Shown: positions 52,603 to 61,714 of the stretch, one piece after another
Layout: each line of letters begins with the position of its first letter
Numbering within the stretch: position 1 is the first letter of the stretch
Source: an uncultured Anaerolineaceae bacterium
GTDB taxonomy: Bacteria; Chloroflexota; Anaerolineae; Anaerolineales; Anaerolineaceae
Assembly (NCBI GenBank): GCA_938020565.1
Contig: CALIHP010000081.1
Span: forward strand, 1 to 63,015
Length of the DNA stretch: 63,015 bases
Direction: 5' to 3'
Program-made: the position numbers and the translations under genes
Notes under the pieces: model-generated
What the model was told of the DNA's origin: nothing
Database searches by the model: none
What the model saw: only the letters and a program-made list of their open reading frames with translations

Positions 52603-53526
52603 TTACCAGACTCCTTCTCCGGTAAAGCGCTTGGAAAGGAAATGGGTAACCAGGACGAGGACGGTCCCGGTTATGCCTTTGAGGAGGCCGACAGCGCTTG
52701 CCAGCGAATACTGGCCGTTTTCGATTCCGATCCGGTAAATATACGTATCTAAAATATCGATCGTGCTCAGGATCGCGTTATTCGAAAAATTCAGGACCTG
52801 ATCGAAGCCAGCGTTCAGGAAAAAGCCGAGATTCATGATAAAAACGGTCAGCATCGGCGCGACGAGCGCCGGCAGGATTATCCTGCCGATGACCTGAAGC
52901 CGGGTCGCGCCGTCGATTTCAGCCGCTTCGAACAGGTGAGCCGGAATGCTTAGAATCGCAGTAAAGTAGAAAATTGAGTCCCAGCCGATGCTGCGCCACG
53001 CTTCGGAGATCATCAGAATCCAGCGGATCGATCCCCGGTCGGTCATGAAGTCGACGCGCGGCAGGTTGAAAATCCCGAGAATCTGGTTGACGCTGCCGTC
53101 GAGCGAAAGCGCGAGGATCCAGATTCCGGCGATCACAACCCAGGATAAAAAGTGCGGCAGGTAGGTAACGATCTGGACGTATTTTCGGAAGCCGGACGAG
53201 CGGAGTTCGTTTAATAAAATTGCAAACAGGACAGTAAACGGGAAAAGCAGAACGTACTTCATGAAGCTGATGATCAGCGTATTCAGGAGGATGCTCATGA
53301 AGCCGGGCGTGCTGAAAATCAGGTTGATATATTTCATGCCGACAAATTTCCACGCGCTGCGGGAACTGTAGCTGTAAAACGCCAGGCGCATATTCCAAAT
53401 TGGCCAAAGCCGGAACAATATGAAAAAGATCAGCGTCGGGAGGATCATCAGGTACAGGATCCGCTCGTCGTAGATTCGACGAAAGAAGCCGCGTTCGTTC
53501 AATCTTCGAGGCAGGTTATCTTTCAT
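52603..53526 (-). CDS. Sugar ABC transporter permease (LplB type)
   Basis: The 307-residue protein has an N-terminal cytoplasmic segment, six membrane helices, and the EAA motif EAAEIDGATRLQVIGRIILPAL (about 200-222). It is the partner of the LplC-type permease. The gene starts 18 bp after the DUF4387 gene, in one transcript with the FadR-type regulator. Confidence 0.93.
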   Translation of the reverse strand: MKDNLPRRLNERGFFRRIYDERILYLMILPTLIFFILFRLWPIWNMRLAFYSYSSRSAWKFVGMKYINLIFSTPGFMSILLNTLIISFMKYVLLFPFTVLFAILLNELRSSGFRKYVQIVTYLPHFLSWVVIAGIWILALSLDGSVNQILGIFNLPRVDFMTDRGSIRWILMISEAWRSIGWDSIFYFTAILSIPAHLFEAAEIDGATRLQVIGRIILPALVAPMLTVFIMNLGFFLNAGFDQVLNFSNNAILSTIDILDTYIYRIGIENGQYSLASAVGLLKGITGTVLVLVTHFLSKRFTGEGVW

Positions 53527-53544
53527 GCCAGTTCCCCTTTCTTT

Positions 53545-53859
53545 TCATGGAATTTCGATATTCAGAAGCGGGGCGTGCTGCTGCGCGCCGTAGACGTCGC
53601 GCTCGCCGACCGCTCCGGACGACGGCCCCGTCCGGTCGTAGGTAATCTTGATCCCCAGCATGGGCTCGAAGAAAATGAGTTCGGCGATATCTTCGACCCG
53701 GATCCGGTAAAGCGACGCGATCCGTTCTCGTGTCAGAGCGCCGCTCCGGACGACGCGGCGATAATCTTCGGCGTTCTCGAAAAGGACGTCCAGCGTGATC
53801 TGAAACGGGCCGCTGTTCTTGCTTCGAAGAACTTTCGCGATATCGTACAGCTTTGTCAT
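53545..53859 (-). CDS. DUF4387 family protein
   Basis: The 104-residue protein starts MTKLYDIAKVLRSKNSGPFQITLDVLF, the pattern of DUF4387, which in many genomes accompanies DUF1446/AtuA proteins. It has no known activity. It overlaps the AtuA-like gene by 4 bp, so it probably acts as the small partner of that protein. Confidence 0.88.
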   Translation of the reverse strand: MTKLYDIAKVLRSKNSGPFQITLDVLFENAEDYRRVVRSGALTRERIASLYRIRVEDIAELIFFEPMLGIKITYDRTGPSSGAVGERDVYGAQQHAPLLNIEIP

Positions 53860-55247
53860 TTTGTCCCGCCGATCTCCCGGTAAGCGATCGGGAAAAGCGC
53901 TTTTGGATCGTCAATTTCCATCAGGTGATACACTGAAAATTCGTAGACAGCGCCGAATTCGACGTCGCTTGGCGCGAAGGGAAAAGCGAGGTTGCCGGCG
54001 GTTGACTTGCGTCCGGAATAACCGTAGTGTAAAAAAGTTGAACGCACTGAAGCGCAGACGGTTGAAGCGATTTCCTGCGTTTCGGCGACGACTTCGAAGA
54101 GAACGCCGAGCTCATGCGCCGGGGTATCGGCCGGTTCCGCCTCGCCCATGACCGCGTTTTTCCCGTAATTATAAAAATTGACCTGATAAGCTTCCGGATT
54201 GAGATCAGCATATTGAGCGCGGATACTTTCGCGGACAAGCGTTTCGACTTTCTCAATTTCTCCAACCAGAAGCGGGTCGCGGACACCGGCGATCGTGAAC
54301 GTCCGATATGCTATCCGGCGCGCGCCTTCGAGCTTAATCCGATACGGAGAAACGGGATGGAGCCGGCTGCCGCTGACGCGGATAACGCCGGGACGGACTT
54401 CGCTGAATTCGCAGCGTTCCAAATCAAGCAGTTCGCCGGGGCCGGGGAGGAGGTATGGGTGGGCTTTTTCGTAAAACGTATGCGCTGCGACGGAGGTTTT
54501 CGTACAGCGGAGCTCGGGATTCAGCGAATGTACCTCGAAACAATCCTGTTTTATCTCGCCGAGAATGCAATCTTTTGCTGTTCCCGGATCGGCGCAAAGC
54601 GCTCCGCATTCGAGAATTTTTCCCATATGATACGCCAGCCCCGGATCGAAGCCGGCTCGAATCGCGGCGGCGGCGAACGGCGCCGGATCGTACGCACGGC
54701 CGCAGATCACGATATCCGCTCCATTTTCAAGCGCTTCCAGAATCGGTTCGTGACCCATCTGCGCAACGATGCCGGTTGTTTCAGCGATAGCCTCTTTTGT
54801 CAGGATCGGGACGGTCCGGCTCATCGGTGTAATTTTTCCTTCCGCGAGCTTTTCTCTAACGAGCTTCTTGGGGATATCCGCGGAGATCACGGCGATTTTG
54901 ACGCGGAGATGTGATTCGCTATTGTTGAGGTCTTCAAGAATTTCATCGAGAATCGAGAGCGTCCAATCGACATGCGCTTTCGCGCCGCTCCCTCCCGCCG
55001 AACCGACGATAACTGGTATTTTGTGGGCGAATCCCGCTTGGATCAGTCTCGATAAATCCTTTTTATACGCGCGGCGGCTGACGATCGCGACGTTCGCGCC
55101 TAACTTATGCGGCCCAGCGTCGGTCGATCCGGCGTCGACGATAATTGCGTCCGGATTTTCAGAGAGGCCCCTGTCGAATGATGCGTCCGGGAAACCGTAC
55201 CCTAATATCCCGCAGGGCGATAAGATCCTGAACGACTCAGCTCTCAT
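53856..55247 (-). CDS. AtuA-like DUF1446 family protein
   Basis: The 463-residue protein belongs to DUF1446, named after AtuA of the acyclic terpene pathway. Conserved blocks include LGYGFPDASFDRGL, IIVDAGSTDAGPHKLG, VIVGSAGGSGAKAHVDWTL and the signature GRAYDPAPFAAAAIRAGFDPGLAYHMGKILECGALC (about 205-240). The activity is not established; a hydratase/isomerase role has been suggested. With sugar importer and glycohydrolase genes around, a terpene substrate is unlikely here. It overlaps the regulator by 11 bp and DUF4387 by 4 bp. Confidence 0.88.
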   Translation of the reverse strand: MRAESFRILSPCGILGYGFPDASFDRGLSENPDAIIVDAGSTDAGPHKLGANVAIVSRRAYKKDLSRLIQAGFAHKIPVIVGSAGGSGAKAHVDWTLSILDEILEDLNNSESHLRVKIAVISADIPKKLVREKLAEGKITPMSRTVPILTKEAIAETTGIVAQMGHEPILEALENGADIVICGRAYDPAPFAAAAIRAGFDPGLAYHMGKILECGALCADPGTAKDCILGEIKQDCFEVHSLNPELRCTKTSVAAHTFYEKAHPYLLPGPGELLDLERCEFSEVRPGVIRVSGSRLHPVSPYRIKLEGARRIAYRTFTIAGVRDPLLVGEIEKVETLVRESIRAQYADLNPEAYQVNFYNYGKNAVMGEAEPADTPAHELGVLFEVVAETQEIASTVCASVRSTFLHYGYSGRKSTAGNLAFPFAPSDVEFGAVYEFSVYHLMEIDDPKALFPIAYREIGGTK

Positions 55248-55959
55248 CCGCGCCGCCTTTTTTCATCCTCCGGGCCGTCGACGCTTTCAGCCGGCGCATG
55301 TGATTCTGGACCGCTTCGCCGGTCCCGCGCCGGTCGCGACGGCGGATCGCGGTCGCGATCGCCAAATGTTCCTGCATGATCTCGATTCGGCGGACCTGGT
55401 TCGTATGTCCCATTTCAGCGATTTCGCTGATCAGGTCGTAATACGTATCGATAAAATTCATGAAGAAGTTATTCTTCGTCAGCTCCGCCATCCGATAATG
55501 AAAATAATGATCGATTGTGCGCTGTGTCCGGTCGTCCTCAGCCAGATCCTCCGCCGCGGCGACCAGCCCGGCAATTTCTTCGTCAGTTGCGCGCTCAATA
55601 ACGAGTTCCGCGATTTTCAGCTCCATCGCTTCGCGGAACTCGATCAGGTCAAAATAGGTTGCGTCGCGGAGAATTTCGCCAATCGGGAGAGTGACCGTTT
55701 TGGATGGAAGCGTTTCTTCGATAAAGGTGCCTTCCTTCGGGCGTCGACGGATATAGCCCTGCGCCTGAAGAATCGTCAGCGCTTCGCGAATGACCCCGCG
55801 GCTGATTTCGAGCTGATCCGCAAGTTCGGTTTCGCTCGGAAGGCGGCTCCCTGGGGCTAATTCGCCGGAGTGAATTTTTTCCAGCAGCTGCTCAGCGACT
55901 TTATCGGAAAGCCGGTCGCTGCGAATCGGCCTGAACTTCAGTCGTGTCTCCGTCGTCAT
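55237..55959 (-). CDS. FadR-subfamily GntR regulator
   Basis: The 240-residue protein has the winged HTH SDKVAEQLLEKIHSGELAPGSRLPSETELADQL and ISRGVIREALTILQAQGYIRRR (about 15-75) and a helical FCD domain (about 95-225) with histidines and aspartates that often bind a metal and a carboxylate ligand. It is the first gene of the transcript and overlaps atuA by 11 bp. A matching FadR-type half-palindrome is just upstream, so it probably regulates itself and the whole locus. Confidence 0.93.
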   Translation of the reverse strand: MTTETRLKFRPIRSDRLSDKVAEQLLEKIHSGELAPGSRLPSETELADQLEISRGVIREALTILQAQGYIRRRPKEGTFIEETLPSKTVTLPIGEILRDATYFDLIEFREAMELKIAELVIERATDEEIAGLVAAAEDLAEDDRTQRTIDHYFHYRMAELTKNNFFMNFIDTYYDLISEIAEMGHTNQVRRIEIMQEHLAIATAIRRRDRRGTGEAVQNHMRRLKASTARRMKKGGADES

Positions 55960-55981
55960 TCCAAATCGTCCAATCCTTTAT

Positions 55982-56005
55982 TTGTCCTACAATAAGACTA
56001 TTGTA
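55982..56005. promoter_or_regulatory. FadR-type operator upstream of the regulator
   Basis: TTGTCCTACAA (55982-55992) matches the FadR-subfamily pattern TNGTNNNACNA and is itself a palindrome. It overlaps a second palindrome, TACAATA (55988-55994) with TATTGTA (55999-56005), 4 bp apart. The site lies 23 bp before the start of the regulator gene, over or next to its likely promoter. Confidence 0.7.
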
Positions 56006-56146
56006 CCTGAGAACCACGATGCCTGGGGGCACGGTTGTCATGAGTCTTGTCATAGAATTTGGGTGACGATTGACGTTGACTGCAAATCCGCTGGCTGGCG
56101 AAACGGCGCAGGCGAGGATTATTATCGCGGATGCATTCCTTTCGTT
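56006..56146. other. Short intergenic stretch without gene
   Basis: Between the operator and the end of the S-component gene I see no gene or RNA. Confidence 0.6.
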
Positions 56147-56713
56147 TTACGCTTTGTCAAGCTTGAACAGCTTTGCGGTAATATTTGCAATTGCTATCGA
56201 TAAAGCAATGCCGATAATCAGAACCACAGGGAGGGTCCATGCCGGGCTGTACGACATCAAGGTATCCGCATAACCCGCGGGCATATCTTCAACAGCAACT
56301 TCATAAGTATAAGCACGATGGAACCATATCTGGCTATAATATCCGAAAGTAGAAAAAGTCATTATCACGGTTCCCGCAAGATTTCCCGTCCAGTTATACT
56401 TAAACGCATAGCGAAAGAGTTCTGCAGCGATCGCAATAACGACCAGAGGAATCAGATGCCAGCTCGTCGCATCCTGGATAATGAAAAGCATGATCACCAG
56501 TCCTGCCGATAAGAACGCCGCAGCTCCCGGCGCTTTTACTCTGTCAAAGGCTTTAAGAACGATACCGGTAAGCAGTATTCCCGCTGTAGCCTGGTATAAA
56601 ACGAAAAAAACCGGATGTATCATTCCCGTCACGCACACAAGCGCTGTGCCGATACCATACAATATCGTGTAGAGAAGCATCCACAATACATTCTTTAAGT
56701 TCCACTTGTTCAT
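56147..56713 (-). CDS. MptD/Trep_Strep-family ECF transporter S component (second copy)
   Basis: The 188-residue membrane protein has five or six helices. GMIHPVFFVLYQATAGILLTGIV and the ending VAVEDMPAGYADTLMSYSPAWTLPVVLIIG resemble the S components of the family. The gene lies 87 bp after a TetR gene on the same strand, the same pairing as at 42175/46421 but without ABC genes and without EcfT/EcfA. It is AT-richer than the host genes around and may be acquired. The substrate is unknown. Confidence 0.7.
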   Translation of the reverse strand: MNKWNLKNVLWMLLYTILYGIGTALVCVTGMIHPVFFVLYQATAGILLTGIVLKAFDRVKAPGAAAFLSAGLVIMLFIIQDATSWHLIPLVVIAIAAELFRYAFKYNWTGNLAGTVIMTFSTFGYYSQIWFHRAYTYEVAVEDMPAGYADTLMSYSPAWTLPVVLIIGIALSIAIANITAKLFKLDKA

Positions 56714-56761
56714 GGTATTTTCCTCTTTCCGCCAGATGAGTCTGACTTATGATGATTTTTT

Positions 56762-56780
56762 ATAGCGGCAGCGCCGCTAT
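56762..56780. promoter_or_regulatory. GC-rich hairpin between TetR and S component
   Basis: ATAGCGGC (56762-56769) and GCCGCTAT (56773-56780) pair perfectly with a 3-nt loop. No T-run follows on the minus strand. It may reduce read-through or stabilise the message. Confidence 0.45.
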
Positions 56781-56800
56781 CGTTTAAAACTGATCTGCAA

Positions 56801-57414
56801 TCAATAGCCAAAAAACGCTTTCCAGCTGGGGGTAAAAAATTTATCGAGCGTTTCGGCATAATGAAATGCCTCGTCTCTTGTGAAATTGTGCCGTACCGCC
56901 TGAAAAATCGCGTCTACATAGGTCGTTGTTAACAGATGAAATTCTTTCATGCTGAAATCGTTCAACTTTATCCCGATGGACATAAGCTGCTCCATGAGGT
57001 TCAGCGTACTTTCTTCCCCCATCTTTGCCATGTTATGCAGAAAATTCTCATACCGGGTCCCTTCAGCTTTGCAGACAATCAGGCTGAAAGCGTCGAAATG
57101 TTCATAGATATACTTCATGACTCGCGTAATCTCGTCAGAATGCTCCCAGACATGGGAAAGATCCGTCGTATTCAAAGTCCGGTGCATTTCCTCAGCGGCT
57201 TTACGGTACAGCTCGACAAAGCCGTCATACACAGGTTCCACCAGGGCAGCGAACATACTCTCCTTGCTGGGAAAATGCTTGTACAGGCCGGACACGCTCA
57301 TCCCTGAATCTGATGCGATCCGCCGCATAGAAGCATCTTTAAAGCCATAAATCATAAATTCCTTCTTTGCGGCTGCAATTATCTTTTCACCCTTGTGTCA
57401 AGTATTGGATACAT
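56801..57414 (-). pseudogene. TetR-family regulator with a probable one-base frameshift near the start
   Basis: The body of the gene codes for a TetR protein: DASMRRIASDSGMSVSGLYKHFPSKESMFAALV is a complete HTH, and EGTRYENFLHNMA recalls the first TetR (42175). The open frame extends upstream of the ATG at 57355 with codons for EKIIAAAKKEF, a normal TetR first helix, but has no start codon before a TGA. One frame away an ATG (57414) starts MYPILDTRVK and meets the first frame at the run TTTT/AAAA (57384-57387). One extra A there would give one continuous protein. So a single-base loss, or a sequence error, is likely. If not, a shortened protein from 57355 is possible but would lack helix 1. 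Confidence 0.7.
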
Positions 57415-57446
57415 ATTTTTTCAAATTTCCAATCCATTTTCCACTT

Positions 57447-58493
57447 CTATTTTAACTGCAACACCGGATTTTTCAAGAGATTATTGATAAGGTCGGTGTA
57501 AATCATCTGATCGACCACTTCCGTTATGCTTGTGATTCTTTGTCCTGCATCTTTGGAAGACGCTCCGCAATGATAGATTCGCTGATGTTCGGTATTCCAG
57601 TCGATAATAATGTATCTGTCATGAAACTCTCCACCGGATTTTTGGAATGTTATCTTTCTAAACGGATATTCCCTACAGAAATCCTGATATTCAAGGGCGT
57701 GAAGTCCTTTGCCAATGTTATCACTGAATATAATGACCTCTACCGATGAAGGAACATCTTTTAACAAGACCAAAGTTTTCACTCCGATGTAGTTATCGAC
57801 GATATAAATACTCTTTTTCGCTATGCTGTAAATGTCCTTATAAGCAAGATTGGCTTCGATCGGCTGTCCGTTCAAGAGTAAAAATCCGTATTTGAGTTGT
57901 GGATTACTGAGGTTAAGAATCAGGTCAGACAGTTCGGATTTATGCACAACATTCCCTAAATTGTCCACTAATCCTGCCACCTTATCTTCCACATTCATTA
58001 AATCCCGTCTTAAATCCTGCATTTCCACGACGTTGCTTGTAATCTGCATCGAAAGCTGCAAAAACTCTCTTTTCCCAATCAAACCTTGATTTTCTATAAT
58101 GTGGTCTTTCATTTGTTTGAAAGTACGAACTAAAGCTCTACTTTACCTTACTGCAATATCACCCTTTAATACAGTCATCAACATATAGATTCCTTGCTCT
58201 GTAAAGACATAAGGATTGTACTTAATATTACTACCTCGTCCGGTGCCTCTGTTCAAGGTGAAATTTTTGCACCTTGAAAGTTCTTCAACTTCTTGAGTTG
58301 TCAGCCTAAACATAAAATCTTCGCCTTCAAACTTCTCGATATTGTTCTTGACTTGCCTGTTGAAATTTTTAGTTTCATACCCATAAATCTCTGCCAGTTC
58401 AAAGTCAAGCATTACTTTCTGTCCCCTTATGATATAAATTTTTTCTGTAAGGGATTCCTGATTTACAAGCATAATTTCGTCTTTTTTATCCAT
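57447..58493 (-). pseudogene. ORF6N-domain protein interrupted by an in-frame stop
   Basis: The first part (58493 to 58146) codes for the ORF6N DNA-binding domain: KIYIIRGQKVMLDFELAEIYGYETKNFNRQVKNNIEKF and YVFTEQGIYMLMTVLKGDIAVR. A TAA (58145-58143) then stops it, but the same frame goes on with SRALVRTFKQMKDHIIENQGLIGKREFLQLSM, the usual continuation, to the stop at 57447. One base change (TAA for CAA, Gln) explains it. The C-terminal part includes a segment with FHDRYIIID, like a phospholipase D-type HKD relic in which the histidine and aspartate remain. The start overlaps the recombinase gene by 8 bp. Confidence 0.8.
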
Positions 58494-60030
58494 CTTTTCC
58501 ATTCCCTTTCTCAAATTTCCAAATAATCTCCACCTTGTCTTTACCATAAACATAAATCCTGTCTATGACTTCGTTGATCCAGTCTAAAACAAGCTCTCCT
58601 TTTGTAACCGCTTCTCTTAGCTTATCAACATTAAGGTTATGTCCTGAAGATGTATTTTCTTTTATCTTGTCCGTAATGATGGCTATTTCCTGTTCTGTAT
58701 TTTTAAGTTTTTTGCTTAAATCTTCTTTCTTTGATAAATATGCTTCCTTATCTATTTCGTCCTGTTTATGCCTTTCATAAAGCTGCATTTTGGAAACCTG
58801 AATCTTTTGCTTTTCCGCTTCCAGTCTTTTCTTCCTGTCAAGCAGGCTTTCACAAATGCTTTCCATAACTTTATGCTCAATCTTTCTTGTCTGTTCTTTT
58901 TCAAGAAAGCTCTCTGTATAAAGTTTAATCTCTTCTGAAACAATATCTTCCAGTGTTTCTGCTTTTATCTTCCCTTTCATGCAGCCACAGTCTTTTGCTT
59001 TGTACCGATAGGGACAGCAATATCCATCTGTTTTTCCATAATTAACTGTATAAGTCATTTTATGATAGCACTTACCACAATAGACTTTGTCTTGAAGAAT
59101 ATGAAAATGCTTCCGCTCTCTACTGATTAGTTTTGCATTGCTGTTTAGCATATCCTGAACCTTACCAAAATCTTCTTTAGAGATAATAGCTTCGTGCATA
59201 TCTTCTCTAATTATCCAGTCTTTGCTATCAACCCATTTTCTATTATCAGAACCAACTTCCTGTACCCTTGTCTTTCCACCAACAACAGCTCCTGTATAAA
59301 CTCTTTGTGTTAAAACATATCTAATAATCTGTCCTGTCCATACTCCACTTCCTCTTTTAAGCCCTATATGTTTTGCCGGCGTCAGAACACCTCTATGATT
59401 AAAATCTTTAGAAATGGAAAGCATACTTTCTCCACTCAGGTATCTTTCAAAGACTTCTTCAATGATGTTTCTCACTCTATCATCGACAAGTAGCTGATGA
59501 TGGTCTTTTTCATCTTTTACATACCCATACGGTGCTTTTGAACCGAAATAATACCCTCTATCCTGTCTTACTCTTACTGATGAACTGATTTTTTGTGAAA
59601 TGTCCTTGGAATAGTAGTCGTAGACAAGATTCTTAAAAGGAATTTCTAAACTGCTGATTCCATTCTCATTGTTATTACTGTCATAATTGTCATTCACAGA
59701 GATGAAACGAACCTGCATAAAAGGGAATATCTGCTCAATATATGCTCCGGATTCAATATAATCTCTTGCAAATCGTGATAAATCCTTTACAAGAATAGTT
59801 CTTATCTCATTTTTCTTCACAAGACCTATCATCTTTTGAAATGCAGGACGATTAAAATTTGTTCCGGTATAGCCATCATCAATATGTTCTCTTATCTTCA
59901 CTCCAGTAAATTCTTCTCTTGAACTGATATAGTTCTTTAAGATTTCTCTTTGGGAAGTAATGCTGTTACTTTCGTCTTTTAAATCGTCATCTTCTAAGGA
60001 AAGTCTTAAATAAAAATCTACTGTATTCAT
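58486..60030 (-). CDS. Large serine recombinase
   Basis: The 514-residue protein has the resolvase catalytic domain in residues 1-150 (VDFYLRLSLEDDDLKDESNSITSQREIL with the nucleophile in RLS, and DLSRFARDY), then the Recombinase domain (YVKDEKDHHQLLVD), a zinc ribbon with CGKCYHKM and CPYRYKAKDCGC (about 330-370), and a long coiled coil (about 400-470). This is the layout of TnpX/TndX-type integrases. It begins one base after the stop of the second recombinase gene. Confidence 0.93.
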   Translation of the reverse strand: MNTVDFYLRLSLEDDDLKDESNSITSQREILKNYISSREEFTGVKIREHIDDGYTGTNFNRPAFQKMIGLVKKNEIRTILVKDLSRFARDYIESGAYIEQIFPFMQVRFISVNDNYDSNNNENGISSLEIPFKNLVYDYYSKDISQKISSSVRVRQDRGYYFGSKAPYGYVKDEKDHHQLLVDDRVRNIIEEVFERYLSGESMLSISKDFNHRGVLTPAKHIGLKRGSGVWTGQIIRYVLTQRVYTGAVVGGKTRVQEVGSDNRKWVDSKDWIIREDMHEAIISKEDFGKVQDMLNSNAKLISRERKHFHILQDKVYCGKCYHKMTYTVNYGKTDGYCCPYRYKAKDCGCMKGKIKAETLEDIVSEEIKLYTESFLEKEQTRKIEHKVMESICESLLDRKKRLEAEKQKIQVSKMQLYERHKQDEIDKEAYLSKKEDLSKKLKNTEQEIAIITDKIKENTSSGHNLNVDKLREAVTKGELVLDWINEVIDRIYVYGKDKVEIIWKFEKGNGKDG

Positions 60031-60031
60031 A

Positions 60032-61714
60032 TCAGCTCCTCCTTGTCTTTCTACCGAGTTTTTCAGTAATCACAGGAGTTTCTTCAAAATTAAATTTGAT
60101 TTCTATTGTGTTATCTTTCCCTATAAAGATCTTATCAATGATGCTATCTACAAAGTCTTTATCCCATTTCTTTGTTTTACCTTTAAAAAGTGCTGTAAGG
60201 TACTTATGCCTTTCTTCAAGTTCAAATACTTCTTTTTCAAAGATAGCAACTTGTCTTTCTTTTAGGATTTCGAGTTCTGCTTTCTTTTTACCCAGAAGTC
60301 CTTTTTCCCTTTCAAAATCTTCTTTACTCCACTTGCCCAAAACATATTTTTCATAATACTCACTTTGAAGTCTGCTAAAGCCTAAAATTTTTCTTTCAAT
60401 TTCAGTTATTTCTTTTTCCTTTTTCTTATCCATCTCTATTTTAAGATTGTCATAAGCATTCAGATAAGCCTTATAACTTTTACTGTTATTTAAAAGAATA
60501 GCATCAAAGGCTGCTTTAACAGTTTTTTCAAGAGTAGCCTCTGTAATAGATGTTCCGCATTTTTCTGTTGTAAATTCTCTGAACCGATTACAGCTAAAAT
60601 AAAATACAGTTTTATTACCGCTTTTTTGCATGTGTACGCTCATTTTTCTCTTACAAATTCCACAATATAGTTTTCCTCTAAATACTGTATCATCCTTAGC
60701 ATTCTTATTTTCTTTTCTGCTATTTTTAATGGAATTAGATTTTGAGGAAATTTTCTCCTGTACCTTTTCAAATGTATCAAGCGAGATAATTGCTTCATGG
60801 GCATCTTCTGTTATTGTCCAATGTTCTTCGTCAAGCCTTTCTCTCTTTTTCCCTTCAAATAAATGCTTTTGATTTCTGCCTTGAATGAGTGTTCCTGTAT
60901 ATACACGATTTTTAAGCACTTGTAATATTGTTGTCGGAATCCAAGCTCTTATAAGCTCATTTTCATCAGCTTTAGCTTTTCCAAACTTCCTATAATCAGT
61001 TGCTATATATACTTTCTTTTCAAGCAGTAACTTTGAAATATCAAGTGTACTAAATCCCTTCAAATACGCATCAAAAATTTCTTTTACGATGGAAGCTGTA
61101 TTTTCATCAACATATAACCGTCTTACTCCATCTTCATCTTTTCTTGCTGTATAGCCATAAGGAGCTGCACCACAAATAAATCCACCCTGCTTAATTCTAA
61201 TCTGATGGGAAGTTGATATTTTCTTTGAAATGTCTTTTGCATAAGTTTCATTTACAATATTCTTCAAGATTACCTCAAGAGATTTATTGGGATCTTCCAT
61301 GTGAAAGGTATCCAGATTGTCATTAACCGCAATAAATCTTACTCCAAGAAACGGAAATATCTTTTCAATGAAGTTTCCAAGCTCCGTATAATTTCTTCCA
61401 AAGCGGGATAGGTCTTTTACAATAATGCAGTTGACTTTTCCCGTCCTTACTTCTCCCACAAGTTTTTCAAAGTCAGGTCTTTCAAATTCTGTCCCTGTCT
61501 TTGCGATGTCTTTATATATTCCAACCAAATTATGACCATCATTTTTCTTTATATAACTTTCACAAAGAGCAATTTGATTTTCAATGGAATCACTCGGCTT
61601 TTCTTTTTTATCTCTTGATATTCTTGTGTAAATCGCTGTTTGAAAACTGTTTCCGCTTTCTTTGCTTAACAGAGCTTCTTCCGCTTTTGCCCGCCTGTTC
61701 GCTGTCCTTGCCAT
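60032..61714 (-). CDS. Large serine recombinase
   Basis: The 560-residue protein shows the catalytic domain (IYTRISRDKKEKPSDSIENQ with Ser in RIS, and DLSRFGRNY), the Recombinase domain, a zinc ribbon (CGICKRKM with a later cysteine in FSCNRF, about 350-390) and a coiled coil (KEITEIERKILGF to ELEERHK). It starts directly after the stop of the third gene, with AAGGAGG overlapping that gene's end. Confidence 0.93.
   Translation of the reverse strand: MARTANRRAKAEEALLSKESGNSFQTAIYTRISRDKKEKPSDSIENQIALCESYIKKNDGHNLVGIYKDIAKTGTEFERPDFEKLVGEVRTGKVNCIIVKDLSRFGRNYTELGNFIEKIFPFLGVRFIAVNDNLDTFHMEDPNKSLEVILKNIVNETYAKDISKKISTSHQIRIKQGGFICGAAPYGYTARKDEDGVRRLYVDENTASIVKEIFDAYLKGFSTLDISKLLLEKKVYIATDYRKFGKAKADENELIRAWIPTTILQVLKNRVYTGTLIQGRNQKHLFEGKKRERLDEEHWTITEDAHEAIISLDTFEKVQEKISSKSNSIKNSRKENKNAKDDTVFRGKLYCGICKRKMSVHMQKSGNKTVFYFSCNRFREFTTEKCGTSITEATLEKTVKAAFDAILLNNSKSYKAYLNAYDNLKIEMDKKKEKEITEIERKILGFSRLQSEYYEKYVLGKWSKEDFEREKGLLGKKKAELEILKERQVAIFEKEVFELEERHKYLTALFKGKTKKWDKDFVDSIIDKIFIGKDNTIEIKFNFEETPVITEKLGRKTRRS

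Noticed and set aside
53856..55247. Acyclic terpene degradation by the AtuA-like protein
   Set aside because: Only the family name suggests it. No other atu genes (carboxylase, dehydrogenase) are nearby, and the context is sugar uptake.
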